Of a stretch of 64,000 nucleotides of DNA, positions 55,888 to 64,000 are shown one piece after another. The DNA is taken from assembly GCA_949292335.1 (NCBI GenBank), contig CASEYY010000041.1, positions 1 to 64,000 of the forward strand. The letters run 5' to 3'. This stretch comes from an uncultured Pseudomonadota bacterium. GTDB taxonomy: Bacteria; Pseudomonadota; Alphaproteobacteria; RF32; CAG-239. The stretch's first letter is position 1. Every line of letters begins with the position of its first letter. The notes beneath the pieces are model-generated. The model was not told where the DNA came from, did not search any database, and saw only the letters and a program-made list of their open reading frames with translations. Made by a program: the position numbers and the translations under genes.

Positions 55888-57635
55888 TTTGATTGAATAT
55901 ATCCGTCGGATTGCATTTTAAACAGCTGGGCATAACGACCTTTTTGCCGCAATAAGCTAAGGTGCGAACCTTGTTCTACTATTTTGCCGTTTTCCAAAAC
56001 AATTATCCTGTCCATTTCGCGAAGCGTGGAAAGGCGGTGGGCTATAGCTATTACCGTTTTGTTTTTCATCAAGATTTTTAGGGATTCTTGAATATATTTT
56101 TCGCTTTCGCTGTCAAGTGATGAGGTCGCTTCATCGAAAATCAGAATCGGTGCATTTTTTAGCAAAGCTCTGGCGATAGCTATTCTTTGTCTTTCGCCGC
56201 CGGATAAAATAACTCCTCGGTCCCCGACTTTGGTCTGATATTTGTCGGGAAACTTTTCTATAAACTTATCGGCGGAGGCTTGTTTGGCTGCTTTTATTAC
56301 CTCGGCTTCGTCGGCTTGAGGATTACCGTATTTTATATTATCAGCCAAGCTGCGATTGAATAAACAAACATCCTGCGGTATAACCGATATATGCTTGTGC
56401 AGAGAATCTTGCGTAATATCTCTGATATCATGGCCGTTGATGGTAATACTTCCATTTTTTACATCAAAATAGCGGTCAATAAGCTTTATCAAGGTCGATT
56501 TGCCGGCTCCTGATGAACCAACAATGCCAACCTTTTCGCCGGCTTTTATGGTAAGATTAAAATTTTCAAATATTACCTGTTGGTCAGAGTAGAAAAATCC
56601 CACATCCTTAAATCTTACCGAGGCGGTTTTAATATTGAGCTCTTTTGCTCCGCCAGAATCTACTATTTCGGGCTCAACAGCCAAAGTTTCCAGTGCCGAA
56701 TCTATTTGCCCGAAAAGACGCGACATATTGTTAAAAGCCCAGTTTACCGCAAATACAACTCCGCTTAGACGCCCGAATATCGTCAACAGAAAAATAAAAT
56801 CTGTCGTTCCGATGTTCTTAAAATACAGCAAACCCAGACTTACAAAAACAAAAAATGCAACCGACGAATCGGCAATCAATGAAAGATATAGGTTCATTAG
56901 GCATTTTTGCTTTTGCTCTTTACTTTCGGCTTGTCGCCATTGCCGCAGATTTTTAAGCAAATTGCTGCGTTCGTACTTATAGTTGGCAAAGCTTTTTATC
57001 TCGGAATAATTGGCTATCGAATCTATAACCACCGCACTGCAACGGCTTTGCTGACTTGAAGTTTGCTTTGACAAGGCAGCACGGCGACAACCAAAATAGC
57101 GACCGGCGAAAAACATTATAACCAGCCATAAAACCAAAACGATACTCAGAATCGGGCTTATCCAAATTAAGATGCCTAAATTGACCAGCAAAAAGCAAAA
57201 ATCAAACAAAACATTGCCCGATTGCATAAAGAAATCAACAACTCCGCTCTGCAATAAACCGAATTTGTTAGATATGTTGCCGGCCATTTCATTGGTAAAA
57301 TACGAAATTGAGTGTTTGTTTACATATGCAAAAACATCTTTGATTACAACTGAGCGAAGATGAGGTATTAATCTGGAAGCTATCCACATACTCAAGGCCT
57401 GTCCGCATGAGCCGATTAAGGATAATGAAATCGTAAACAACAGTAATTTTATCAGAGTTTCCCAATATTGCGGATTGGAAACTTCGGAAGAAGCGAAACT
57501 AAAAACACTGGCTAAAACATAAGCTCCGGATTGTATAGCTAAGCGAGATAATATCGCCGTGAGCAAAACCATTAATAAAATATACTTAAAATCTTTGAGA
57601 TAGCTCCAGATAAATTTTGCGGCGGTTTTTTGCAT
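55884..57635 (-). CDS. ABC exporter (fused membrane and ATPase domains)
   Basis: 583 residues, MsbA-like size. N-terminal six-helix membrane domain (about 15-310), then an ATPase with Walker A GSSGAGKSTL, signature LSGGERQRIAIARALL, Walker B ILIFDEATSSLD and the H-loop AHRLSTL. It could export lipids, peptides or drugs; the substrate is unknown. It ends 4 bases inside the convergent autotransporter gene, so the two are adjacent but not one operon. Confidence 0.9.
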   Translation of the reverse strand: MQKTAAKFIWSYLKDFKYILLMVLLTAILSRLAIQSGAYVLASVFSFASSEVSNPQYWETLIKLLLFTISLSLIGSCGQALSMWIASRLIPHLRSVVIKDVFAYVNKHSISYFTNEMAGNISNKFGLLQSGVVDFFMQSGNVLFDFCFLLVNLGILIWISPILSIVLVLWLVIMFFAGRYFGCRRAALSKQTSSQQSRCSAVVIDSIANYSEIKSFANYKYERSNLLKNLRQWRQAESKEQKQKCLMNLYLSLIADSSVAFFVFVSLGLLYFKNIGTTDFIFLLTIFGRLSGVVFAVNWAFNNMSRLFGQIDSALETLAVEPEIVDSGGAKELNIKTASVRFKDVGFFYSDQQVIFENFNLTIKAGEKVGIVGSSGAGKSTLIKLIDRYFDVKNGSITINGHDIRDITQDSLHKHISVIPQDVCLFNRSLADNIKYGNPQADEAEVIKAAKQASADKFIEKFPDKYQTKVGDRGVILSGGERQRIAIARALLKNAPILIFDEATSSLDSESEKYIQESLKILMKNKTVIAIAHRLSTLREMDRIIVLENGKIVEQGSHLSLLRQKGRYAQLFKMQSDGYIQSN

Positions 57636-57651
57636 TTTTCTTAACCTAAAA

Positions 57652-57752
57652 TTGACAGTTTGGTGATATTGTTATACCATCGTAGAAGTTTTTGTGCAAT
57701 ATATTGCATTCTTGATACACAATCATCTGCCCTTTGGGCAGAAAATAAAGGA
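57652..57752 (+). promoter_or_regulatory. Promoter and hairpin before the EIIA-Man gene
   Basis: TTGACA (57652-57657) and TATACC (57673-57678) have a 15-bp spacer, a weak promoter. A TCTGCCC-TTT-GGGCAGA hairpin sits just upstream of AAAGGA, in the 5' leader. Confidence 0.35.
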
Positions 57753-57759
57753 CAATAAA

Positions 57760-58158
57760 ATGATCGGATTAGTTTTGGTTACTCACGGAAATCTGGCCAA
57801 CGAATTTATTTCGGCTATGCAACATGTCGTCGGGCCTCAGGAGCAGGTGCGTGCGGTATGTATCGGTCCGGAAGATGACATGGAAATGCGGCGAAACGAA
57901 ATTTTGCAAAAGGTTGAAGAAGTTAACAGCGGTCAGGGCGTGGTGTTGTTGACCGATATGTTTGGCGGTACTCCTTCTAATTTGGCTTTGTCGGTTATGG
58001 ATAGAGCAAATGTTGAAATTTTGGCCGGAATTAACTTGCCGATGTTGATTAAAATTGCTTCGTTGCGAAAAGACTGCGATATGAAAAAAACCGTTGAGGG
58101 TGCTCAGGAAGCAGGCAAAAAATATATTAATATCGCATCGCAATTATTGGGTAAATAA
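57760..58158 (+). CDS. PTS EIIA component, mannose family
   Basis: 132 residues from ATG 57760 (AAAGGA upstream). The phosphorylatable His is in LVTHGNLA near residue 9, and the FGGTPSNLAL segment near 70 is characteristic. In many Alphaproteobacteria this protein has a regulatory rather than transport role, with HPr and EI; no EIIB/EIIC genes are here. Its stop is 1 base before the HPr ATG. Confidence 0.9.
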   Translation: MIGLVLVTHGNLANEFISAMQHVVGPQEQVRAVCIGPEDDMEMRRNEILQKVEEVNSGQGVVLLTDMFGGTPSNLALSVMDRANVEILAGINLPMLIKIASLRKDCDMKKTVEGAQEAGKKYINIASQLLGK

Positions 58159-58159
58159 G

Positions 58160-58435
58160 ATGACTGATAAATTAGTTAAAGATTTAGAAATTAAAAACAT
58201 TAAAGGTTTGCACGCCCGTGCCGCCGCCGCCTTTGTAAAAACCGTAGAACCTTTTGACGCTACCGTCGAAGTTGAAAGAATCGGACAGTGTGTCAGCGGT
58301 ACTTCAATCATGGGATTGATGATGCTGGCGGCCTCGAAAGGAACTACCATTAAAGTATCAACCTCTGGTAAACAGGCAACTGAGGTTATGAAAGCCATTG
58401 AGGAGTTGTTAAATAACAAATTCGGAGAAGAGTAA
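58160..58435 (+). CDS. Phosphocarrier protein HPr
   Basis: 91 residues from ATG 58160. The active His is in KGLHARAAAAF (His about 18) and the regulatory-Ser region reads GTSIMGLMM (Ser about 50). It relays phosphate from EI to EIIA. The serine would be the HprK target if that kinase is present; no hprK gene is in the window. A DNA methyltransferase gene starts on the next base after the stop. Confidence 0.93.
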   Translation: MTDKLVKDLEIKNIKGLHARAAAAFVKTVEPFDATVEVERIGQCVSGTSIMGLMMLAASKGTTIKVSTSGKQATEVMKAIEELLNNKFGEE

Positions 58436-59359
58436 GTGGCTAAGCTTAAAGCTCCCAGAAATAAAACTCTTTCTTTAAGCCCTGCGGAAACTAATCTTCT
58501 GCTTAAAAATGCCGTTAAGCTAAAAAACAAAGCTAATTTTGAAGGGGTAGAAAATCGCATCATTTGGCAAGACGCCTTTAAGGCTATAGATTTGTTACCG
58601 GACAAATGTGTAGATTTGGTGGTTACCGACCCGCCTTATAATCTGACTAAAAACTTTGGTTCATCAACTTTTCGTGAGATGAAAAATGATGAGTATTTGT
58701 CTTGGTTGGATAAGTGGCTAAAAAAGTTATCCAGAATCCTAAAAGATGATGCTTCTTTGTATATTTGTGCCGACTGGAAAACTTCGATTGCCGTGCCTTA
58801 TGTCGCCGGAAAATATTTTGTTTTGCAAAATCGTATTTCTTGGGAACGCGAAAAGGGTCGCGGGGCAAAAAATAATTGGAAAAACTGCCTTGAAGATATT
58901 TGGTTCTTTACCAAGAGCAAAAATTACAAATTTAATCTCGATAAAGTTAAAATCTTAAGAAAAGTTATTGCTCCGTATCGCAATGAGGAAGGTAGTCCAA
59001 AAGATTGGTTCTCCCAAGGAAACGAAAAAATGCGACTTACTCATCCTTCTAACATTTGGACCGATATATCGGTGCCGTTTTGGTCAATGAGCGAAAATAC
59101 CCAACACCCAACTCAGAAGCCCGAAAAACTTATTGCGAAACTTATTTTGGCCTCCTCCGATGAAGGCGATGTCGTCTTTGATCCGTTTGTAGGCTCGGGA
59201 ACCACCGCCGTGGTGGCAAAAAAATTAAACCGCAAATTTATTGCCATCGAAAAGGAAAAAGAATATGTCGCTCTTACTTTGAAAAGACTCGAATTGGCCG
59301 AAGAAAACCAGCAAATTCAGGGCTTTGAAAACGGCGTCTTCAGGCCGCGAAACGGTTGA
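58436..59359 (+). CDS. Orphan beta-class DNA methyltransferase
   Basis: 307 residues, GTG start at 58436 immediately after HPr. The motif order is DPPY (65-68) then, near the C terminus, DPFVGSGTT (about 249-257), i.e. beta class. The sequence is closer in style to MboII-type modification enzymes than to CcrM, and it lacks the C-terminal extension of CcrM. Substrate base (N6-adenine or N4-cytosine) and site are unknown. No restriction gene is next to it. Translational coupling to HPr is notable. Confidence 0.88.
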   Translation: MAKLKAPRNKTLSLSPAETNLLLKNAVKLKNKANFEGVENRIIWQDAFKAIDLLPDKCVDLVVTDPPYNLTKNFGSSTFREMKNDEYLSWLDKWLKKLSRILKDDASLYICADWKTSIAVPYVAGKYFVLQNRISWEREKGRGAKNNWKNCLEDIWFFTKSKNYKFNLDKVKILRKVIAPYRNEEGSPKDWFSQGNEKMRLTHPSNIWTDISVPFWSMSENTQHPTQKPEKLIAKLILASSDEGDVVFDPFVGSGTTAVVAKKLNRKFIAIEKEKEYVALTLKRLELAEENQQIQGFENGVFRPRNG

Positions 59360-59377
59360 TGTAATCAACCTCTTTTT
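59354..59377 (+). terminator. Terminator overlapping the methyltransferase stop
   Basis: GGTTGAT (59354-59360) and ATCAACC (59364-59370) pair with a 3-base loop, followed by TCTTTTT. The stem includes the TGA stop codon (59357-59359). Confidence 0.65.
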
Positions 59378-59457
59378 GAAAAACATTAAGTTTATCTGGA
59401 CTTTAAGGCGAAAAATCTTATATTAATCTGCAGAATATGTTTTGCGGAGTTGTAAAA

Positions 59458-60066
59458 ATGAAAAAATTTCTGACCTTGCTGTTTTGTTTATTTGCTTCTG
59501 TAGCTCAAGCCCAAACCTCCGAGGATATCCAAAAAATCGAAAACTACCTCAATAACATAAAAAGTATGGAAGCAACCTTTGTGCAAATGGCCTCTAACGG
59601 AGCTACCGCCGAAGGCCGCTTGTTTATTAAAAAACCAAATAAAATCCGCATGGAATACGCTGAGCCGACCAATGTCTTAATAGTCGGCGACGGTGATTTT
59701 ATCATATATAACGACATCGACTTAGACCAAGTGACACATATTGACTACGACGATATTCCGGCCTCTTTAATCCTTTCCAACCAAATAAAAATCGATGGTG
59801 ATAAACTCAAAGTTATTGATTTTTACAAAGATTCCGGATCGACCTTGATTACCTTGGACTATACCGAAAAAGGGGATATCGGACCGATAACTCTTATTTT
59901 CTCAAACTCTCCATTTGAGCTTAAACAATGGAAAATAGTAGACCCGCAAAGCGTAGAGGTCACCGTTTCTTTGTATGACACCAAAAAAGATATTGAAATA
60001 CCGGAGGATGTGTTCAAATTTAAAAATCCTAAAAATTCTTCGCGCAACTTCAAAAAGAAAAAGTAA
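59458..60066 (+). CDS. lolA: Outer-membrane lipoprotein carrier protein LolA
   Basis: 202 residues from ATG 59458, chosen for the GGAG about 7 bases upstream and the signal peptide (1-19, LLFCLFASVAQA). It carries lipoproteins across the periplasm to the outer membrane. The FVQMASNGATAEGRLFIKKP stretch and following strands match the LolA/LppM fold. xthA starts 2 bases after its stop, as in other Alphaproteobacteria. Confidence 0.88.
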   Translation: MKKFLTLLFCLFASVAQAQTSEDIQKIENYLNNIKSMEATFVQMASNGATAEGRLFIKKPNKIRMEYAEPTNVLIVGDGDFIIYNDIDLDQVTHIDYDDIPASLILSNQIKIDGDKLKVIDFYKDSGSTLITLDYTEKGDIGPITLIFSNSPFELKQWKIVDPQSVEVTVSLYDTKKDIEIPEDVFKFKNPKNSSRNFKKKK

Positions 60067-60068
60067 AA

Positions 60069-60875
60069 ATGGCAACGGCAAAACTTGTTACTTGGAATGT
60101 AAACTCCATACGAATCCGCTTGGAATTATTAAAATATTTGGTCGAAAAATACCAACCGGATATTATTTGCCTGCAGGAAGTTAAAGCCAAGGAAGAAGAT
60201 TTTCCGTTTGCGGAAGTAAAGTCTTTGGGGTTTGATAATATTGCCCTCTATGGTATGCCGGGTTACAACGGAGTGGCTATTTTGGCAAAACCTATGCTAA
60301 AAAATATTACAAAAGTCGATTGGGTCGGAAAACAAGATGCCAGACATATTAAAGCAACCGTTTTTGACGACATCGAAATAAATAATATCTATATTCCGGC
60401 CGGCGGCGACATCCCTGACCCGATTGTAAATTTGTCTTTTGCCCATAAACTTTGTTTTATGGACGATATAAGCGAGTTTTATGAGCAACACAAAGCCTCT
60501 TTGGCCGGAAAAAAAATGCTTTTGTGCGGGGATTTTAATGTCGCCCCCAGTGAAAATGATGTCTGGAACCACAAACAACTGCTTAAAATTGTTTCGCACA
60601 CGCCGATTGAAGTTGAAAGATTAACCAGATTGTTTAATTCGCTCGACTTTGTTGACGCGGTCAGAAAATTCTACCCCGAACCGCAAAAAATATTTTCGTG
60701 GTGGAGTTACCGTAACCCAAACTGGCAAACCAATAACAAAGGACGGCGGCTTGACCATATTTGGATTACGGCAAATCTCAGCAACCGTGTTGCGAACACC
60801 AAAATTCTAACGGAATTTCGTGCTCTCGACCGTCCCTCTGACCATGTGCCGGTGATGACCGAAATTAAAATATAA
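60069..60875 (+). CDS. xthA: Exodeoxyribonuclease III
   Basis: 268 residues. Its EEP fold carries the catalytic set: WNVNSIR near 9, LQEVKA near 34, GDFNVAP near 155, LDHIW near 228 and SDHVPV near 258. It acts as AP endonuclease and 3'-5' exonuclease in base excision repair. It is co-transcribed with lolA. Its stop faces the XRE regulator on the other strand, 3 bases away. Confidence 0.95.
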   Translation: MATAKLVTWNVNSIRIRLELLKYLVEKYQPDIICLQEVKAKEEDFPFAEVKSLGFDNIALYGMPGYNGVAILAKPMLKNITKVDWVGKQDARHIKATVFDDIEINNIYIPAGGDIPDPIVNLSFAHKLCFMDDISEFYEQHKASLAGKKMLLCGDFNVAPSENDVWNHKQLLKIVSHTPIEVERLTRLFNSLDFVDAVRKFYPEPQKIFSWWSYRNPNWQTNNKGRRLDHIWITANLSNRVANTKILTEFRALDRPSDHVPVMTEIKI

Positions 60876-60878
60876 ATC

Positions 60879-61382
60879 CTATTTCTTCTTACCCGCCGTC
60901 GTTTGGGTATTACGCAAAGCCGCAATTAACTCGAAAAGACTGTCGGCAACATGATTATTCGGCAAACGAATAAAGTTGTTTACCAGCTCTTGAATATGCG
61001 AACTCTTGAGAGGGTCTTTGCTTGCTATAAAATCTGCGGATATATTATCATATTTATTACTGCTTACTATAAAGCGAGGACTCTTGTTGGTAATTTCTTG
61101 CGGCATATCTTGGTAGAAATAATTTGTGTCTACACCTAGCAGCGATGCAAAATCATATAATCTGCTCGCCGAAATACGATTTTGACCTTTTTCATATTTT
61201 TGAACTTGTTGAAATGAAATGCCCATTTTTTTGCCCAAAGTATTTTGGGACATTTTCAATGCCTTGCGTCGTAAAAGCAATCTCTTTCCGATGTAAATGT
61301 CAATTTGGTTGGGAGAACCGTCTATTTGGCGGCCGCGATTGTTTTTAAAATCCGAATTATATTCTGTTTTGGATATTTTCAT
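60879..61382 (-). CDS. XRE-family transcriptional regulator
   Basis: 167 residues from ATG 61382 (GGAGGTAAC immediately upstream; a longer frame to 61442 lacks support). The helix-turn-helix domain is near 30-90 (LLLRRKALKMSQNTLGKKMG, SFQQVQKYEKGQNRIS). The rest is unrelated to known sensor domains. It may repress itself or neighbouring genes; targets unknown. Confidence 0.85.
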   Translation of the reverse strand: MKISKTEYNSDFKNNRGRQIDGSPNQIDIYIGKRLLLRRKALKMSQNTLGKKMGISFQQVQKYEKGQNRISASRLYDFASLLGVDTNYFYQDMPQEITNKSPRFIVSSNKYDNISADFIASKDPLKSSHIQELVNNFIRLPNNHVADSLFELIAALRNTQTTAGKKK

Positions 61383-61466
61383 GTTACCTCCTGCAAAATG
61401 TTTTATTTTTCTCGTTATGCTATATAATATATAAAACGGCAATATAAAGTTGCAAGGGGGTGTATA

Positions 61467-61500
61467 TAAAAAAACGACCCTCGTCTTAGGCGAGAGCCGT
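61467..61500 (-). terminator. Terminator of rpsB-tsf
   Basis: Ten paired positions (two wobble G-U) between ACGACCCTCG (61474-61483) and CGAGAGCCGT (61491-61500), with a 7-base loop and, on the minus strand, a run of T residues after it. Confidence 0.85.
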
Positions 61501-61529
61501 ATGTTTTAAGCTGTCTTGCTTAATTTTGC

Positions 61530-62456
61530 TTATTTACCAAGCTGAGCGGCAACTTCGGCAGCAAAATCTTCTTCTTTTTTCTGCAAGCCTTCGCCAAGTT
61601 TGAAACGAACATAGTCAACCAATTTGATATCGGTGCCCATTTCTTTGGCAGCATCGGCAATAACCTGTTTAACTTTTTTGTCAGGATCCATGATGTAAGC
61701 TTGTTCTTCAAGAACGACCTCGTCATAGTACTTACGAACACGGCCTTCAACCATCTTTTCGATGATATTTTCCGGCTTGCCGGAAGCCTTAGCTTGCTCG
61801 GCAAAAATTGATTTTTCATGTTCTACGGCTTTGGCATCAACCGAAGCAATGTCTTTGAACAAAGGAGCAGAGGCGGCTATATGCATGGCAATGTGCTTAC
61901 CCAGCTCTTCCAATTTTGCTTTGTCGCCGGTTGATTCAAGAGCAACCAAAACGCCGATTTTGCCGAGATTATTACCGCAGGCATTGTGCAAATAAGAAGC
62001 TATTACACCGTTGTTTACCTGTAACATGGCGGCACGACGCAAATTCATGTTTTCACCGATTTTGGCAATCAAGTCGGTTAATCTTTCTTCAAAAGTTTTG
62101 TTGCATTTCGGGCAGTGGAAAGTTTTCATATCACAAATTTCGCCGGAAGACAACAAGGCTACTTTGGCGGCATCGGCCACATATTCTTGGAATAATTCAT
62201 TCTTAGCAACAAAGTCAGTTTCGGAGTTAACTTCAACAACGGCACCTTTATTTCCTTCAACACAAACCGAAACCAGTCCTTCGGCAGCGATACGGCTGGC
62301 TTTTTTGGCGGCAGAAGCCAAACCTTTTTTGCGTAACCAGTCTACTGCTTCATCCATATTGCCGTTTGCTTCAACCAAGGCTTTTTTGCAATCCAGCATT
62401 CCGGCTCCGGTTGCTTCTCTTAACTCTTTTACTTTTGCAGCTGTAATCTCTGTCAT
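61530..62456 (-). CDS. tsf: Translation elongation factor Ts with a cysteine-containing insert
   Basis: 308 residues. N-terminal ITAAKVKELREATGAGMLDCKKAL and ETDFVAKNELF match EF-Ts, the GDP-GTP exchange factor for EF-Tu. Between about 105 and 130 is a segment with EICDMKTFHCPKCNKTFEE, a Cys-rich zinc-like stretch that I do not recall in typical EF-Ts. The rest is ordinary. It lies downstream of rpsB with a hairpin in between. Confidence 0.94.
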   Translation of the reverse strand: MTEITAAKVKELREATGAGMLDCKKALVEANGNMDEAVDWLRKKGLASAAKKASRIAAEGLVSVCVEGNKGAVVEVNSETDFVAKNELFQEYVADAAKVALLSSGEICDMKTFHCPKCNKTFEERLTDLIAKIGENMNLRRAAMLQVNNGVIASYLHNACGNNLGKIGVLVALESTGDKAKLEELGKHIAMHIAASAPLFKDIASVDAKAVEHEKSIFAEQAKASGKPENIIEKMVEGRVRKYYDEVVLEEQAYIMDPDKKVKQVIADAAKEMGTDIKLVDYVRFKLGEGLQKKEEDFAAEVAAQLGK

Positions 62457-62496
62457 TTTTTATTTCCTCTAATCTTGCTTTTCTCTTATCTGTTCG

Positions 62497-62526
62497 GGCG
62501 GCACTAACCTTATGATTAATGCCGCC
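62497..62526 (-). promoter_or_regulatory. Hairpin between rpsB and tsf
   Basis: GGCGGCA and TGCCGCC form a 7-bp stem with a 16-base loop between the two genes. No T run follows. It could attenuate or protect the transcript and adjust the S2:EF-Ts ratio. Confidence 0.5.
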
Positions 62527-62553
62527 TTGACTTATGCTTATTGTTAAAGAATA

Positions 62554-63360
62554 TTATTCTTCAACTGCTTCGGCTTTTTCGGCTGATTTTTTGGTTGTTC
62601 TTTTTCTAGCCGGTTTGGCTTCGGCTTTTTCGGCAACCATTTCTTCAACCTTAACACCTTGAGCAGCTATGGCAGCTTGCATACCGTCCAAAACTGCTCC
62701 GGAAATCATTTCGGAATAGAATTGGATTGCACGGATGGCGTCATCGTTGCCGGGAACCGGTAAATCTACGGATTCCGGATCAGCATTGGTATCGCAAATT
62801 CCGATAACGGGAATACCGAGCTTCTTAGCTTCTTTGATAGCCAAAGACTCTTTGCAGGTATCAATTACGAATACCAAATCGGGCTGACCGCCCATGTTCA
62901 TGATACCGCCGAGCTCAAGTTGCAATTTTTCTTGTTCTTTTTTCAAGCCTTGCAATTCTTTTTTGGTGTAACCGGTCAAATCACCTTTTTCAAACATCTC
63001 GTTTAATTTAACCAAACGGGTGATTGATTTGTGAACGGTTTTCCAGTTGGTCAACATACCTCCCAACCAACGTTGGTTGACAAAGTATTGACCGCAACGT
63101 TCGGCATTCTCTTTGATAATGTCTTGTGCCTGTTTTTTGGTAGCAACAAACAATACTTTTCCGCCCTGAGCTGCTATCTCTCTGGTAGTAGCCATTGCTG
63201 TATAAAGCATCGGATAAGTCTTTTGCAAATCAATAATGTGAATGCCGTCTTTTTTGCCGTAAATGTACGGAGCCATCTTCGGATTCCAACGACGAGCGTG
63301 GTGTCCGAAGTGTACGCCAGCTTCAATCATCTGACGCAATGTAAATGTAGGAAGAGTCAT
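62554..63360 (-). CDS. rpsB: 30S ribosomal protein S2
   Basis: 268 residues from ATG 63360, chosen for LPTFTLRQMIEAGVHFGHH and AAGGAA upstream; an ORF extending to 63507 covers the leader. C-terminal Lys/Ala/Glu tail. S2 joins late in 30S assembly. It is paired with tsf, the usual bacterial order. Confidence 0.97.
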   Translation of the reverse strand: MTLPTFTLRQMIEAGVHFGHHARRWNPKMAPYIYGKKDGIHIIDLQKTYPMLYTAMATTREIAAQGGKVLFVATKKQAQDIIKENAERCGQYFVNQRWLGGMLTNWKTVHKSITRLVKLNEMFEKGDLTGYTKKELQGLKKEQEKLQLELGGIMNMGGQPDLVFVIDTCKESLAIKEAKKLGIPVIGICDTNADPESVDLPVPGNDDAIRAIQFYSEMISGAVLDGMQAAIAAQGVKVEEMVAEKAEAKPARKRTTKKSAEKAEAVEE

Positions 63361-63526
63361 TTTTATTTTCCTTCTTTTCCGGTTAATCCTCCGCAAGTTC
63401 TGTGGTCTTTTTATCGACACCGGAGTGAGGCTTAAAGCAGCCCCCGCTACTTGCGTGTGAGTTATAAGAACGCACCATGCGTCCTTTTCGCGACTCTTTT
63501 TATACATAAATTACTAAATTTGCAAG
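63361..63526 (-). promoter_or_regulatory. rpsB promoter and structured leader
   Basis: On the minus strand CTTGCA (rc of 63521-63526) and TATAAA (rc of 63499-63504) are 16 bp apart. In the leader CGCAAGT (rc of 63449-63455) pairs perfectly with ACTTGCG (rc of 63392-63398) just before GGAGG, and a GACGCA-TGG-TGCGTT hairpin follows the promoter. Such leaders mediate autoregulation by S2 in other bacteria; this one is inferred. Confidence 0.5.
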
Positions 63527-63636
63527 AGTTTTTTCAAAAAAAAAGAATTGTTGAATTGTAAAAGTTTGTACTTGTGATTTTTAAGCTTTTGTTTTATGTT
63601 ACCCCTTGAATTGTAAAGCTTTGATGAAGGATTGTA

Positions 63637-64000
63637 ATGTCTGACCTGTTTGATGAAAAAAATAATGATGTAAAAGATTATTCGGCTAACTCTATTGAAG
63701 TACTGGAAGGGTTGGAACCGGTCAGACATCGTCCGGGTATGTATATCGGCGGTACCGATGAAACCGCTCTGCACCATTTGGTTGCCGAAATCTTGGATAA
63801 CTCCATGGATGAAGCCGTTGCCGGTTTTGCCAGTAAAATTGATGTTATCTTAAACGCTGATTTTTCGGTCACCATTGTTGATAACGGCCGCGGTATTCCG
63901 GTTGACCCTCATCCAAAATACCCCAACAAATCAGCTCTGGAAGTCATTATGACTATGTTGCACTCCGGCGGTAAATTCGGCGGCGGGGCTTATAAAGTCT
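63637..64000 (+). CDS. parE: DNA topoisomerase IV subunit B, N-terminal part
   Basis: The first 121 residues (window ends inside the gene). ATG 63637. The GHKL ATPase motifs [13 protein letters not shown] and [13 protein letters not shown] are present; the DPHPK after GRGIPV is typical of ParE and differs from GyrB (gene at 27791-30220). It would decatenate daughter chromosomes with ParC. It diverges from rpsB. Confidence 0.9.
   Translation, partial: MSDLFDEKNNDVKDYSANSIEVLEGLEPVRHRPGMYIGGTDETALHHLVAEILDNSMDEAVAGFASKIDVILNADFSVTIVDNGRGIPVDPHPKYPNKSALEVIMTMLHSGGKFGGGAYKV

Noticed and set aside
58436..59359. Methyltransferase as CcrM
   Set aside because: It lacks the C-terminal extension of CcrM, and the regions around the motifs match MboII-type enzymes better. 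CcrM, if present, must lie elsewhere.
63361..63507. N-terminal extension of rpsB to 63507
   Set aside because: The added residues do not match S2; the RBS and family start support ATG 63360.

Overview
The window is a chromosomal segment of an AT-rich alphaproteobacterium. The evidence is the mutM-echA-rpsT-dnaA-dnaN-recF and gpmI-envC-ctpA-yibQ-rppH gene orders, sigma-32 promoters of alphaproteobacterial form, a DivL-like PAS protein, EIIA-Man/HPr genes without a visible sugar permease, a palindromic repeat family of the GTCAT-CTCGGG type, and many GANTC sites. Several pathways look trimmed (no trp genes between lapA and accD, yejAB without yejEF, a kinase-less PAS protein), which fits a host-associated lineage such as the uncultured gut alphaproteobacteria. 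That placement is inference, and no rRNA gene is present to confirm it.

Layout: 1-1.3 kb holds the 3' end of a flagellin gene, decayed palindromic/tandem repeats and an unknown protein that may be flagellum-related. 1.4-8.2 kb is the chaperone pair dnaK and dnaJ, each with its own heat-shock promoter, separated by an 1155-residue protein of unknown function read in the opposite direction. 8.3-13.6 kb (minus strand) carries a thymidine phosphorylase, accD, lapA, ihfB, rmuC and accA. 13.7-17.8 kb holds a membrane protein of unknown function followed by a peptide-transport binding protein and one permease (yejAB). 17.8-24 kb has two membrane-anchored TPR proteins flanking a decayed endonuclease-like membrane protein, then a Lon-type protease. 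24-27.7 kb has a porin overlapping a response-regulator gene, then an NAD synthesis pair.

27.8-33 kb holds gyrB and polA (proofreading residues missing). 33.2-40.8 kb is a cell-wall and glycolysis block (class A PBP, gpmI, envC, ctpA, yibQ, rppH). 40.8-45.2 kb contains small unknown proteins, tsaB, a PAS-only protein and a J-domain protein. 45.3-52.1 kb is the replication-initiation block. Its non-coding parts are unusual: a strongly foldable stretch before dnaA, a 13-bp inverted repeat enclosing the dnaN promoter, and a 13-bp hairpin at the start of recF. 52.1-57.6 kb has an AIDA-like autotransporter preceded by six GANTC sites within 110 bp, then an ABC exporter. 57.7-64 kb has EIIA-Man, HPr, an orphan DNA methyltransferase, lolA, xthA, an XRE regulator, tsf, rpsB and the start of parE.

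The best candidates for undescribed biology are the GANTC cluster at the autotransporter promoter (a possible methylation-dependent surface switch), the structured RNA before dnaA, the dnaN inverted repeat, and the large protein that separates dnaK from dnaJ. No CRISPR array, tRNA, rRNA, transposase or prophage gene was recognised.
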